This document shows, piece after piece, positions 27,673-39,363 of a stretch of 64,000 nucleotides of DNA. Position numbers and translations under genes: made by a program. The stretch is from Scylla paramamosain (Eukaryota > Arthropoda > Malacostraca > Decapoda > Portunidae), in NCBI RefSeq assembly GCF_035594125.1, contig NC_087178.1:13379751-13443750 (forward strand). The letters are read 5' to 3'. The notes below the pieces were generated by a model. It worked only from the letters and a program-made list of their open reading frames with translations. It was not told where the DNA came from and made no database searches. How positions within the stretch are numbered: the first letter of the stretch is position 1; the number at the start of each line of letters is the position of its first letter.

Positions 27673-29278
27673 AAAGTGTCAAAATCTTTCAAGATCTAAC
27701 TCTTCTTGTGATTTCTGGCACCTGGCCAAAAATATCTCCAATGACTTTACTTCTTCATCTTTCCCTCCTTTATTTCAACCTGATGGCACCATTACCATCT
27801 CATCTATTTCTGAAGCTGAACTTTTAGCTTATACCTTTGCTAAAAACTTTACCTATGATGAATGAAGGATTGTTCACCCTCTTCCACCCTCTGAATACTT
27901 CATGCTGCCTATTAAGATCCTTCATGGTCATGTTTTCCATGGCCTCGCTGGCCTTAACACTCAGAAGGCTTATGAACCTGATGGAGTCCCTCCTACTGTT
28001 CTCCAAAATTATGTCTCTGTGCTTGCACCTTGCCTAGTCTAACTCTATCTATCAACATCTACCTTTCCTTCTTGCTGGAAATTTGCCTATATTCAGCCTG
28101 TTCCTAAAAATGGTGGCCATTTTAATCCCTCAAACTAATGTCCTATTGCTTTAATTTCCTGCTTCTCTAAAGATTTTGAATCTATCCTCAACAGGGAAAT
28201 TCTTAAACATCTATTTCTTCACAACCTTCTATCTGATCACCAGTATGGGTTCTGTTGGAACCACTCTACTGGTGATCTTCTGGCTTTCCTTATTGAGTCT
28301 TGGTCATCCTCTTTTAGGGATTTTGATGAAACTTTTGATGTTGACTTAGGCATATCAAAAGCTTTTGAAAGAGTCTGGCACAAAGCTTTGATTTCCAAAC
28401 TACCCTCCTATGGCTTCTATCCTTCTCTCTGTAACTTCATCTCAAGTTTCCTTTCTGACCATTCTATTGCTACTGTGGTAAATAGTCACTGTTCTCTTAA
28501 ATCTATAAACAGTTGTGTTCCTCAGGGCTCTTCTGCCTTGTCACCTACTCTCCCCCTATTATTCATCAATGATCTTCTAAACCAAACTTCTAGTCCTGTC
28601 CACTCCTATGCTGATGATACCACCCTGCACTTTTCCACATCTTTTGGTTGACATCCAACCCTTCAGGAAGTAAACAATTCTTGCAAAAAAAGCCACAGGA
28701 TGCCTGACTTCTGATCTCTCTAAAATTTCTGATTGGGGCAGAGCAAACTTAGTATTGTTCAATGTTTCAAAAACTCAAACTCTCCACCTATCAATTCAAT
28801 ACAACCTTCCAGATAACTATCCACTCTTTTTTTAATGACACTCAACTGTTCCCCTCTTCTTCACTGAAGATCCTTGGTCTGTCCTTTACTTATAATCTGA
28901 ACTGGAAACTTCACATCTCATCTCTAGCTAAAACAGCTTCTATGAAGTTAGGCATTCTGAGTTTTTCTCAATCCCACAACAGCTAACTCAGTACAGGGGC
29001 CTTATCCATCCATTTATGGAGTATGTTTCACATGTACAGGGGGTTCTACTCATACCACTATTTTAGACAGGGTGGAATCAAAAGTTTTTTGTCTCATCAA
29101 CTCCTCTCCTCTAATTGATTGTCTTCAGCCTCTCTCTCATCACTGCAATGTTGCATCTCTTGCTATCTACTGCTATTTTCATACTAACTGCATGCCTCAA
29201 TCATTCATCCCTTTCTCTGGTAAACTGTATTTCTTCTGTATTTTCTCCTTCCTATGACTTGAACTCTTGTAAGAGGGA
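27673..29278 (+). mobile_element. N2 non-LTR retrotransposon, copy D, truncated
   Basis: Sense-strand N2 from the linker through RT and C-terminal domain. Landmarks: 'PVPKNGG' at 28095, HQYGFCWN counterpart near 28245, 'GISKAFERVWHKA' near 28350, 28388-28651 with SSFLSD, CVPQGSSALSP and YADDTTLH, then '[19 protein letters not shown]' and the C-terminus to 29278. No EN and no poly(A): the end joins N1 sequence directly. Multiple frameshifts. Confidence 0.82.
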
Positions 29279-29575
29279 GGTGCTGACTGGGATGGTACAA
29301 TTATATAGAGAAGATCTGTGTGTGTGGAATGAAAGAGAAATAAGAGGATATACAAGAAAATTAAAAGTAACCACTTGTAGAAGAAACACAATAGAATAGA
29401 ATAATAGAAAACATGGAAGTATGGAATAGACTGGAGGTGAAAGTGGTTTATGAAAGGAATATTTATGAATTCAAAGAAAAGTTGGTATGGTATAGCTGAT
29501 ATGGAAAGGGGAGAATACATGCATATCTCTTTTTCCATATGTCACAACTAGGTAAGTGCAATTATATAAATGCAC
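29279..29575 (+). mobile_element. N1 copy d, part 2 (3' end)
   Basis: Resumes the N1 C-terminal domain ('VQLYREDLCVWNERE', 'LKVTTCRRN') and runs to the 3' terminus 'CACAACTAGGTAAGTGCAAT'. About 20 codons of the RRERGDLI region are missing relative to intact copies, lost at the N2/segment X insertion. Confidence 0.75.
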
Positions 29576-29922
29576 AAGCATACAAACAAATAAATGTTCA
29601 TGAACATACTAACACATACACATATACACACAAAGAAGAAACAAAAACAGTGAAGGACTTGCTGAAGAAACTAAACAATAAAGATGACACTAAATTCGAG
29701 GAAGAAGAGGATAATATTAGACTGGGACCTTCTCTGGAAGACAAAACAAAACATCTGATAATAAAACTAAAATCACAAGAAACAGCAGAAGAGATACTAA
29801 AAAGAACATCCAAACTAAGGGAGATTGAAGACTGCAAAGATATATACATTAGGAAGAACAAAAACGAAAAAGAAAGGGAAAAATTGAAAGAAATGTATGA
29901 AGAGGCTAAAGTGAAAAATTAA
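29539..29922 (+). pseudogene. N1-f ORF1 C-terminal part
   Basis: Highly charged frame: 'IRLGPSLEDKTKHLIIKL' then 'ETAEEILKRTSKLR', 'DCKDIYIRKNKNEKEREKL' and 'EAKVKN'. This is the RRM-like/C-terminal region of non-LTR ORF1 proteins (pattern 'RLG...P..I.' then 'i.rdlT..eR...'). The first 30 codons lie in the tail of the preceding element and are probably not real. Confidence 0.7.
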
Positions 29923-31570
29923 TCAAGAACAGAGGAAGAAAAGACTATTTTTTTTTGGAGATTTTTGGGAGCCAGAGTGAGGAAATGGTACATAAAGGAA
30001 AAGAAATAAATGAAAATAAAATAGAAAAAATAGCAAAAATGAATAACTGAATGTAATGTATATAAACACAGATGGATAGAAACACAGAAAACTGGAATTA
30101 CAAAAAAAAAAAATCCAAAGGTGGTGTGTTTAACATAAGCAAAGCTAAAAGAAAAAAAATAGATAGTCATTAACAATAACTACAATATATGGAGAAGAGA
30201 CAGGATTGCTAAAGAAGGGGGGAATGTAATGATAATGAGAGGTGAAGACAAAAATAGTGAAATATGGGAAAGAAAAAGTAGAAATAGAGAATGTTAACTT
30301 TGAGCATGATAATGGAGAAATACTGATGGCAATAACAACCTACGTACTACCCAAAACAAATTCTTGCAGCAAGGAAGATTGTGAGAAAATAATAGAAGAT
30401 ACCATTCAGTGCTTGAGTAAATCAATCAAATGTAATAAAAGAGTATTACTGGTTGGTGACTTCTGTTGCAAAGAAGTAAAATGGGAAACGTTCGAGGCAG
30501 GAGGAAACAAGACTGAATGGGGAGAGAGACTTCTGAAGCTAACTCTGGAAAACAAAATGATGCAGTGGGTGACTGAAAATACAAAATATATTGGAGATGA
30601 TGAACCAACACAATTTGACCTAATATTAACGAAAGGAATCAACCTAACTAAAGAATTAAGACACGTGTGCCCCATGGGAAAAAGTGACCATGTAATGATG
30701 GAAATAAAGACATAATGATGTCAGTGAAGAGGATGAATTTATCAATACAAAGAAAACAGAAGAAACTATGGGAAAGCAAATACTGATGAAACTTTATGAA
30801 GAAATAGACTGGGAAAAGAAGAAAAGAGCAAATGATGTACAAGATAAGTATGATATTTTTATGAAACTATAGGAGACAGGAGTGAATAAATATTTCCCAC
30901 AATACAAACCTAAAGAAAAAAGGAAAACAGGTGTGGTTCAATGCAAGATTTGCAAGTGTAAAGAAAATAAGAGATGAAGCATGGATAAGAATGAAAATAA
31001 AATCAAAACCAAAAAATAAAGATTTTAAGGTAGAAACTAATGAATATGTGAAAATAAGGAGAAAGGAAGAGAGAGGATATGAAAAGTACATAGATGAATA
31101 GTGCAAGGATGAACCAAAATGGTTCTATGAATTCATAAATGGAAAAATTAAACTAAAAGAAATAGTAGAAAGGTTGAAGGATGGTAATGAAACATATGAA
31201 GACCCAAAAGATATGAGTGAATTGCTAAACAAAATGCTTCAATAAGTTTTCACAGAAGAATCAGAAATTGAAGAACCTCAAGATGAGAAGACAAAAAAGC
31301 AGAAGTGGGAAATTACAGTAATCAAAGAAGAACTTTATAAAATGATGGAGGAACTGGAAGAAAGAAAAGAAACAGAACCAGATGGAATATCTGGTTTAAT
31401 TTTAAAAGAGTGCAGGAGAAAATTAATTAAACCAGTATATGACATAATAAAGTGCTCAATATCAAGTGGAAGGGTGCCTAAAGAACGAAAGAGAACAGGC
31501 ATAGTGCCAATTTATAAAAGTGGAAAGAAATAAGAACCACTAAACTATGGACCAGCATCAATGATCAGCA
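29632..31570 (+). mobile_element. N1 copy f, ORF1 to early RT
   Basis: Begins after degenerate CA-rich sequence with AAGAAGAAAC, as does the copy at 47.84 kb. Contains the ORF1 C-terminal half (29632-29922), endonuclease pieces (30060-30715), linker (30750-31290), and RT start (31342-31533, 'GLILKECRRKL', 'PIYKSGK'). At about 31570 it is cut by an N2 copy on the other strand; its continuation is not found. Stops at about 29922, 30715 and 31530. Confidence 0.82.
30242..30715 (+). pseudogene. N1-f endonuclease C-terminal half
   Basis: Frame with 'AITTYVLPKTNS' (family AYMPPKTN), LLVGDFCCKEVKWE (GDFN changed to GDFC), 'QFDLILTKGIN' and MGKSDHVMMEI, so the His-Asp of SDH is kept. A stop closes the frame at 30713-30715, where other copies pass into the linker. 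Confidence 0.78.
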
Positions 31571-32366
31571 TAGTATTCCACCCTGTCTAGAAGAGCAGTA
31601 TGAGTGGAACCCCCCCCCAGACATGTGAAGCATACTCCATACATGGACAGATAAGGCCCTTGTACAGAGTTAGCAGCTGGGGGGGGTGGTGAGAAAAACT
31701 GGCGGAGACGTCTCAGAACGCTTAACTTCATAGAAGCTGTTTTAGCTAGAGATGAGATGTGAAGTTTCCAGTTCAGATTATAAGTAAAGGACAGACAGAG
31801 GATGTTCAGTGTAGAAGAGGGGGACAGTTGAGTGTCATTGAAGAAGAGGGGATAGTTGTCTGGAAGGCTGTGTCGAGGGATTGAGTTTTTGAGGCATTGA
31901 ACAATACCAAGTTTACTCTGCCCCAATCAGAAATTTTAGAAAGATCAGAAGTCAAGCGTTCTGTGGCTTCCCTGCGTGAAATGTTTAATTCCTGAAGGGT
32001 TGGATGTCTATGAAAAGACGTGGAAAAGTGCAGGATGGTTCATCAGCGTAGGAGTGGATAGGACAAGAAGTTTGGTTTAAAAGATCATTAATGAATAATA
32101 AGAAGAGAGTGGGTGACAGGACAGAACCCTGAGGATCACCACTGTTAATAGATTTAGGAGAAGAACAGTGACCGTCTACCACAGCAGCAATAGAAGTCAG
32201 GAAGGAAACTTGAGATGAAGTTACAGAGAGAAGGATAGAAGCCGTAGGAGGGTAGTTTGGAAATCAAAGCTTTGTGCCAGACTCTATCAAAAGCTTTTGA
32301 TATGTCCAAGGCAATAGCAAAAGTTTCACCAAAATCTCTAAAAGAGGAAGACCAAGACTCAGTAAG

Positions 32367-33262
32367 TGTAATACATGGTGTTTGATGGTGGTCACTATAC
32401 AAATTATTTCTGTATATTGCTCGTTTCATATTTGTTTGTTTCATAGTATTTGCTCGTTTCATATTTGTTTGTTTCATAGTATTTGCTCGTTTCATATGAT
32501 AACTACCTAGGAATATTGAGTGTTAATGAGTGTTTCATTTGTGTATGAATCCCTCAAGCGGTAAACCGAGGGAAGGTAGCTCAGGGAGGGAGGTAAAGCC
32601 GGCAGTCTATCTGTGGTATAGCCGCACACACCTTGTTGGATTTAAACCTGTGGATTTATTCCCTGTGAGCGCCAGAGATTGGTGAGTGTTCCTCTATTAT
32701 ATTTGTAATAGGTTTAGGAATATATTAGGAAAGTGTAGTACTTTGTTGCTTGTTATTCTCTCCTGTTGTATTTACTTTACGTTACACCCAGAACTGTTAC
32801 ATATATGTTGTGTTTTTTGTGATATTTCAACGTAAAATTGTCATAGTTAGGTAATCAAACATTCATGTGAGATTTATGTGGCCCAGAAGGGTTTTTACGT
32901 TGTAAGGATAGTCACCATAGCTTGTTAGCTAGTAGTTTATTTATCATGTATTTGTTAATTTATTTTTTTTTATTTTGACACGTGTGCATAGTGATTTCAT
33001 TAATGTGTTGCTCTAATGCCTTCATGTGGACTTTGTGATGTTACTTATGTTAATTTTGTATTGCATAGAGATTAATTAAGGGTCCTTTTCCAGTTGGACC
33101 GTTCACCCTCACGTTCACCCTGACGTTCACCCTCACATTCACTCTTACGTTCACCATATGGGACAAGTAAACACACACAAGAATGAACGAGTGTCAATAA
33201 CCTGGCATAATAATATACCAAGAAGAAATACCCTTGTCTAACGCCCCTGAGTGGGTGTTACA
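32367..33262. mobile_element. Solo LTR, 896 bp
   Basis: Begins TGTAATACATGG and ends GGGTGTTACA, a TG...CA pair with TGTAA/TTACA inverted ends. GTAAG flanks it at 32362-32366 and 33263-33267. Other N2 copies (15.8 kb) have a single GTAAG here. No coding region. Internal repeats: a 32-bp unit (GTTTCATA...TTTGCTC) about 2.5 times at 32418-32500, and a 12-mer GTTCACCCTCAC about 4.5 times at 33101-33156. LTR superfamily unknown. Confidence 0.88.
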
Positions 33263-33448
33263 GTAAGGAAAGCCAGAAGATCACCAGTAGAGCGGCCTTG
33301 ACGGAACCCATAATGGCGATCAGATAGAAGGTTGTGAAGTGATAGATGTTTAAGAATCTTCCTGTTGAGGATAGATTCAAAAACTTTAGATAGGCAGGAA
33401 ATTAAAGCAATAGGACAGTAGTTTGAGGGATTAGAACGGTCACCCTTT

Positions 33449-34009
33449 TTAGGAGCAGGCTGAATGTAGGCAAACTTCCAGCAAGAAGGAAAGGTAGATG
33501 TTGACAGACAGAGCTGAAAGAGTTTGACTAGGCAAGGTGCAAGCACAGAGGCACAGTTTCAGAGAACAATAGGAGGGATCCCCATCAGGTCCATAAGCTT
33601 TCCAAGGGTTTAGGCCAGCAAGGGCATGGAAAACATCATTGTGAAGAATTTTAATAGGTAGCATGAAGTAGTCAGAGGGTGGAGGAGAGGAAAGAACAAG
33701 AGAAGAATCGTCCAAGGTAGAGATTTTAGCAAAAGTTTGAGCGAAGAGTTCAGCTTTAGAAATAGATGTCATAGCAGCGGTGCCATCTGGTTGAAATAAA
33801 GGAGGGAAAGAAAAAGCAAAGTTATTGGAGATATTTTGGGCTAGATGCCAGAAGTTATGAGGGGAGTTAGATCTTGAAAGGTTTTGACACTTTCTATTAA
33901 TGAAGGAGTTTTTGGCTAGTTGGAGAACAGACTTGGCATGGTTCCAGGCAGAAATATAAAGTGCATGAGATTCTGGTGATGGAAGGCTTAAGTACCTTTT
34001 GTGGGCCAC
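33449..34009 (-). pseudogene. N2-E linker and RT entry
   Basis: Frame: 'MAHKRYLSLPSPESHALYI', 'AKSVLQLAKNSFINRKC', 'NFWHLAQNISNNFAFSF', 'PPPSDYFMLPIKILHNDVF', 'LNPWKAYGPDG'. The PDG box marks entry to the RT; a shift near 33590 moves the rest to the frame ending at 33238. Confidence 0.78.
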
Positions 34010-34372
34010 CTCTCTATCATGTATAGCACGAGAACAAGCTGTGTTAAATCAAGGTTTGGAAGGTTTAGGTTGAGAAAAAGAGTGAGGAATGTACGCCTCC
34101 ATGCCAGACATTATCACCTCTGTTAGGCGCACAGTACACAAAGTTGGGTCTCTGACACAGAAGCAGTAGTCATTCCAAGGAAAATCAGCAAAATACCTCC
34201 TCAGGTCCCCCAACTAGCAGAGGCAAAACGCCAGAGGCACCTTTGCTTAGGGGGATCCTGAGGAGGGATTGGAGCGATAGGACAAGATATAGATATGAGA
34301 TTGTGATCGGAGGAGCCCAACGGAGAAGAAAGGGTGACAGCATAAGCAGAAGGATTAGAGGTCAGGAAAAGG

Positions 34373-35011
34373 TCAAGAATGTTGGGTGTATCTCCAAGAG
34401 TCAGGAATACGAGTAAAGTGTTGCACCAATTGCTCTAGGTCATGGAGGATAGCAAAGTTGAAGGCTAGTTCACCAGGATGGTCAGTGAAGGGAGAGGAAA
34501 GCCAAAGCTGGTGGTGAACATTGAAGTCTCCAAGAATGGAGATCTCTGCAAAAGGGAAGAGAGTCAGAATGTGCTCCACTTTGGAAGTTAAGTAGTCAAA
34601 GAATTTCTTATAGTCAAAGGAGTTAGGTGAGAGGTATACAGCACAGATAAATTTAGTTTGAGAGTGACTCTGTAGTCGTAGCCAGATGGTGGAAAACTCG
34701 GAAGATTCAAGAGCGCGGGCAAGACAACAGGTTAAGTCATTGCGCACATAAACACAACATCCAGCTTTGGATCGAAAATGAGGATAGAGAAAGTAGGAGG
34801 GAACAGAAAAGGGGCTACTGTCAGTTGTCTCAGACATCTGAGTTTCAGTGAGGAAAAGAAGATGAGGTTTAGAAGAGGAGAGGTGGTGTTCTACAGATTG
34901 AAAATTAGATCTTAGACCACGAATGTTGCAGAAGTTAATGAAGAAAGAATTGAGGGGGGGTGTCAAGACACTTGGGGTCGTTGACAGAAAGGCAGTCTTA
35001 CCTGGGGACAT
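34373..35011 (-). pseudogene. N2-E endonuclease domain
   Basis: 212-codon frame: 'NSFFINFCNIRGLRSNFQSV' (catalytic Asn), 'LLFLTETQM' (catalytic Glu), 'CCVYVRNDLTCC', '[11 protein letters not shown]' and [15 protein letters not shown] (Asp and Asn). The frame shifts at about 34390, before SDH. Best N2 endonuclease in the window. It would nick target DNA. Confidence 0.85.
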
Positions 35012-35304
35012 TTATGGTTCCCTCCCCAGATGGGGACTCCAAGGCTGGTGTAGGAGTCGCCATAATAATTTTGAAATTTTTGAGTGAAGGGTGTGTGTGT
35101 TATTAGGTGCTTCTAGTTTTGTGTGGAGGAAGAGAGTTGTCTTTAGAGGGCAGGCTGTGACTGCCCCCTTGTGTTGTGAGACACAAAGGGAAACGTTCAG
35201 TGAGGTCACAGCTGGGTTTAATGATAAGTTCACAGCACCCCCTGAACAGTGCTTTAGACCTCACTGGGAGTAATTATCGTTTCGGCAGGTGTCTACTGCC
35301 TTCT

Positions 35305-35967
35305 AAATGAGGAAATGAAGGCAAGTGTAAAGGATGTGGAAATGAGACAAAATAAGTGGTTAAATGAATGTAAATTTGAAGAAGAATCATTAAAGAAAAT
35401 AATAGAACAACAAGGACGGAATAACACAAATTGCTCATGGTGGAACAAGATATGTTATGTAGACCCTGGAATACCTAGATAGTATATAGGGAGGGGAAAA
35501 ACAGTACTGTGGATATAGTTATCCTGTCTCTAGGAAAGTTTGGTTTGGTTTGTTTACATTTTGGACAAATATGGTGGATGGCAGCACCCCAAGAGGTTCA
35601 TTTGAAGGTTTTACTGGAGAAGAAAGAGAACTAAATTATAGACTGCAGTGTAGAAAAATTTTGCATATGTAAGAAATGATGGACAAGTTAATGGAGAGAA
35701 TAAAGACATTGGAGGTACACCAGAAGGAGACTGGCAAGGAGTTGGTGACTATTACAGCAAAGTTGACTGAGATGGAAGATAAAAATGAGAAGTTAAAGGT
35801 GGAAAATGACTGTTTAAAGAAACAAATAGAGAAAAAAGTAGAAACTGTTCAGAAGGGAAATGAGGAAATGAAGGCAAGTGTAAAGGATGTGGAAATGAGA
35901 CAAAATAAGTGGTTAAATGAATGTAAATTTGGAGAAGAATCATTAAAGAAAATAATAGAACAACAAG
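35305..35967 (+). repeat. 110-bp direct repeat flanking the N1-g leader
   Basis: 35305-35414 and 35858-35967 are identical apart from one base (GAAGAAG versus GGAGAAG). Both encode part of the N1 ORF1 coiled coil. Between them lies the N1-g leader and ORF1 start. Confidence 0.93.
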
Positions 35968-36023
35968 AAAATGTGAAACAAAACCTAAGACAGAAAGTGG
36001 TAAAAGTTATTAAAGAGGAGTAA
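35676..36023 (+). pseudogene. N1-g ORF1 coiled coil
   Basis: 115 codons, almost all Lys, Glu, Gln, Asn with regular Leu/Met/Val spacing ('MERIKTLEVHQKETGKELV', 'KLTEMEDKNEKLKVENDCLK'), a classic coiled coil. In non-LTR elements such domains trimerise the RNA-binding protein. A stop separates it from the start at 35571 and another ends it at 36021. Confidence 0.75.
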
Positions 36024-36903
36024 AAATTAGTGAGACAATAGAAAAATACAAACAAGTAATTGTATTTCGTTTAAGGGAAGATAAAATAGTAAGCAGAATT
36101 TCAAGAGAGGAAAATGAAAAGAACCTGTTGAATAAGTTACTCAAAAAAGTGATGGGTGAAGACAGTCAGGTAGTTAAGCAAATGGAAGAGTTCCACAGAA
36201 TTGGGAAATATGAAGAAGAAAAAAATGAGACCCATAAGAATAAGGTTTGCAACACAGGTACAAGCAAAAGAGGTAATTCATGGGTCTTGTAGGTTATCTG
36301 GAGATGAAGAATATAAGAATGTATGGATAAATAGGGATATGGATGAGATTGAAAGGTTGAAGCAAAAGGAGCTGGTAAATGAGGCTAAACAAAAAAATTA
36401 ACAACGAATGGAGGAGAAGTTTTTTTCTGGAGAGTAAGACATATGAGAATGAAGAAATGGTACATCAAACAGTAAGCAAAGTATGTTATACTAATGTAAA
36501 TGGATTAATGTCAACAATGATGGAATTAAATGAGATATTAAACAGAACTGCACCGGATGTTGCTGTATTATGCGAGACAAAATGGAAAAATTAATGGGGA
36601 ACTCCTGACATTGGTGATTATAAATATGATTTGTGGATGAAAAATAGAAATGACAAGGGTGGGGGGGAATGATCATTATGACTATAAAGTGTATTAAAGT
36701 GGAGAGGGTAGTAAAAAGTGAAGACAAGTCTGAAATTCTACAAGTGATGATTAAAAGTGGAAATGGAAGATAAATTAATTATGTAGGAGTGTATGTGCCA
36801 CCTATGATCAATGCTTGGCAAAAAAAAAAAAAGAACATGGAGATGTTGGTAGATGTGTTAAAAGGTCTTGAAAAGATAGTGATGGAAAGTAGTGATATAG
36901 TTA

Positions 36904-37275
36904 TTGATTGTTGGTGATTTTAATTGTAAGGAGATAAATTGGGAAACATTGACAACGACTGGAAGTGAAAATTCATGGAGCAACAGACTGTTCAACTGGG
37001 TGGTGGAAAACTTAATGACTCAATGGGTAGATTGTGATACTAGATTTAGTGGAAGAGATAAACCATCAAGACTTTATTTAGTGTTTACCAAGGGCATGGA
37101 AATTATTGAAACTATACACTATGATAGCCCTCTAGGTAAAAGTGATCTTGTGTTGATGGAATTTAATTTGAAAAATGAAAATGTAATCATTGATGAAAAT
37201 TATAATCTGAAAAAATTTAAATATAGCAAAGCTGATTTTGAAAAATTAAGAAAATACTTTCTTGCCATGGACTAG
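36904..37275 (+). pseudogene. N1-g endonuclease C-terminal half
   Basis: IVGDFNCKEINWETL at the start, then 'TQWVDCDTRFSGRDKPSRL' and LGKSDLVLMEF, where the catalytic His of SDH is replaced by Leu. Then the linker ('YSKADFEKLRKYF'), closed by a stop at 37273. Confidence 0.78.
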
Positions 37276-37919
37276 GAAGACTTTGAAGACACAGGTGATG
37301 TTCTGGAAAAATGGGATGAATTTATAAGGATATATAATTCTGCTGCAGAGAAACTTATACCTAGAGGAGGAGCAAGATGTAGAAAGGGTAAAGAATGGTT
37401 CAATACAAAATGTAAAGAGGCTAGAAATTGTAAGCTAAATGCTTGGAATAGATGGAAGAGAAAAACTGTGAGCAGATGGGGGGAATATATTGATGCTAGA
37501 AATAAGTATGTTGAGATAATAAGAATGGAGAGAAGAAACTATGAAAGAGATATAATAGATAAGTGTATAAATGAACCCAAACTGTTCTTTAGACATATTA
37601 ATGGGAAGATGAAGAAGGAAGGTGTATCAAGATAGGAAGTTGAAGGAAAAATCAATGAGGATGCACAGGACATGGCAGAGGTTATGAACAGTAGTTTCAG
37701 ATTGGTATTTCCTGTGCAAGGGGAGTTTGGTGCAGGAAGGGATAAGTTGGGGAGGAATATACTAAGTACAGTCCCAGTCAGTTATGAGGAAATACTTAAG
37801 ATGATTGAAGAACTTGATGTAAATAAAGCAACTGGTCCAGATGTAATATCAAACTGGATATTGAAGGAATGTAGACAACAACTGGCTGATAAAATTCAGT
37901 CTAGTGGTGACATCACTAT

Positions 37920-38256
37920 TGTGGTAATTATTGTACATTGGCAACACTGAATGGCGTTACTATTTTCACATTTGGTAGCACTGTGTATCATCAGTCACAA
38001 TGGTACCACAGGCCAGTGCAGACCCAGCTGTTTCCTTCTGTTAATGTGTGAGTTTGTGTGTGTATTTATGTTGTTTTGTCCTGTTATGTACTGTGTTCGT
38101 GCTGTGTTGCATGATTGTCATTAATTGTTTATACTGAGTTAATGTGTTGTGTAATTGTTGGTAGTTATTTTTGTCTGTATCTGTTACAGATATGAGAGCC
38201 TGGTATTTTGTTGAATAAAGCTTGGAGTTGCCACCAAGCGTTTCAGTCTCATTACA
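37920..38256 (+). repeat. LTR2 5' LTR
   Basis: 337 bp, TG...CA. Contains AATAAA at 38214-38219, inside a 15-bp stretch complementary to the sequence just after the LTR, and an arthropod-initiator-like TTCAGTCT at 38242. Confidence 0.93.
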
Positions 38257-38272
38257 ATTTATTCAACAAAAT
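38205..38272 (+). promoter_or_regulatory. Possible self-priming site (LTR/PBS complementarity)
   Basis: ATTTTGTTGAATAAA at 38205-38219 in the LTR is the perfect reverse complement of TTTATTCAACAAAAT at 38258-38272. The second stretch begins two bases after the LTR end, exactly where a primer-binding site belongs. No TGG-type tRNA site is seen there. This is the arrangement known from self-primed Tf1 and sushi-type elements. The role here is inference. Confidence 0.55.
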
Positions 38273-38280
38273 TCCCGTCA

Positions 38281-39363
38281 TGGCTAAGTTGCTTAAGCCA
38301 TGCCGACTGGACACGGATCCCAGCTCTCCTATGGCGGTCAAGGAGTGGAAACACTGGCACCGCACATTTCAAAACTTCATTGAGGAGAGTGGAGAGGCCG
38401 CACCTAACAAGCTGAGGGCTCTAGTGAACTGTGTATCTCCGAGTGTGTATGAACTCATCGAAGACTGTGTTTCATATGAAAGTGCCGTTGCAAAACTGGA
38501 GAGTGTTTACGTCAAGTTACCAAACGAGATTTTTACAAGGCATGTTTTGGCAACCCGACGACAGCAGTCGGGCGAATCCCTTGATGAATTTTTGAGGGAG
38601 CTACATAAACTAAGCAAGGACTGTAACTTCAAGGCAGTCACAGCTGAACAATATCGGGAGGAGCTGGTACGTGATGTGTATTGCCTCTGCATTTATTCGT
38701 CAGCGCCTGCTAGAAAATAAGTCCTTGAATCTGGAGGCGGCATACAGTCAAGCCCGTACACTGGACCTTGCCCACCGGAATGCTGATGCATACACGTCTT
38801 CCTTGCCTGTTCCTCATGCTGCTGCTTTAGTTCCAGGACAGCAGGAACTGCCCAGTGATGACCAACAACAGCAGTCAACGAAAGAAGGGGCAGAAAGAAG
38901 ACCACCTGTGGACTTGACTGTCGCTGCTGCACACGTATCTAAGAAGAAATGCTATTTTTGTGGTAATGCATTCCACATTACAGGTAGGGCTAGTTGTCCT
39001 GCACGTTCTGTTACATGCAACAACTGTGGTAAAACGGGTCATTTTGCCAAAGTCTGTAGATCCAAGGCTAAGGCTTATGATAGCACTACCGCCACACTGT
39101 ATAATCCCACTCTGCTCACACTTGCTGCCACTTTTCCAAAGAATCTTTCACATGCAGCTACAGACATCACCGTCAATGGTCATTCATTGAAGGCACTAAT
39201 CGACTCATGCAGTTCGGATAGCTTCATAAGTGAGAAAGTGGCACATAAATTAAAGCTGACAGTAGTTCCGGCAAGCAAGGAGATTTCATTGGCATCAGCA
39301 TCTTTAAATACTAGCTCCCCAGGGTATGTTACAGTAGACTTGATTACCCATGTGTTCAGCTAG
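38281..39363 (+). pseudogene. LTR2 gag and protease
   Basis: Met 38281 follows the leader. Capsid-like region ('WKHWHRTFQNFIEESGEA', 'LLATRRQQSGESLDEF' counterpart), frameshift near 38690, then 'IRQRLLENKSLNLEAAYSQ'. Two zinc knuckles follow near 38950-39060 (CYFCGNAFH..C, CNNCGKTGHFAKVC). Protease site reads ALIDSCSSDSFIS near 39195 (family D[TS]GS; Gly is Cys). TAG at 39361. Confidence 0.85.

Larger units (their letters stand above)
31573..35303 (-). mobile_element. N2 non-LTR retrotransposon, copy E, split by a solo LTR
   Basis: Minus strand. The 5' end at about 35303 matches the 5' end of copy B. EN is at 35011-34373 with GDFN and, in a neighbouring frame, the intact SDH counterpart. Linker 34009-33600, RT 33546-33268 and 32361-31985, C-terminal 31926-31573. 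The 3' part is missing: it stops at the 'ALLDRVE' position with no poly(A). An 896-bp solo LTR splits the RT. Frameshifts at about 34390, 33590 and 32040. Confidence 0.87.
35415..37919 (+). mobile_element. N1 copy g, part 1 (5' UTR to RT entry)
   Basis: Leader 35415-35570, ORF1 from Met 35571 ('MVDGSTPRGSFEGF'), then coiled-coil region (35676-36023), RRM-like region (36030-36400), endonuclease (36480-37275), linker (37300-37660), and RT entry (37672-37919, 'NKATGPDVISNWILKECRQQL'). It ends at the ACTAT target site of the LTR2 insertion and resumes at 42267. Stops at about 35670, 36023, 36592 and 37275. Confidence 0.87.

Noticed and set aside
31558..35303. N2-E as a simple target-primed insertion into N1-f
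   Set aside because: No target duplication: left flank is N1 RT, right flank is N1 ORF1, and N2-E lacks its 3' end, so the junctions are better explained by deletion or recombination.
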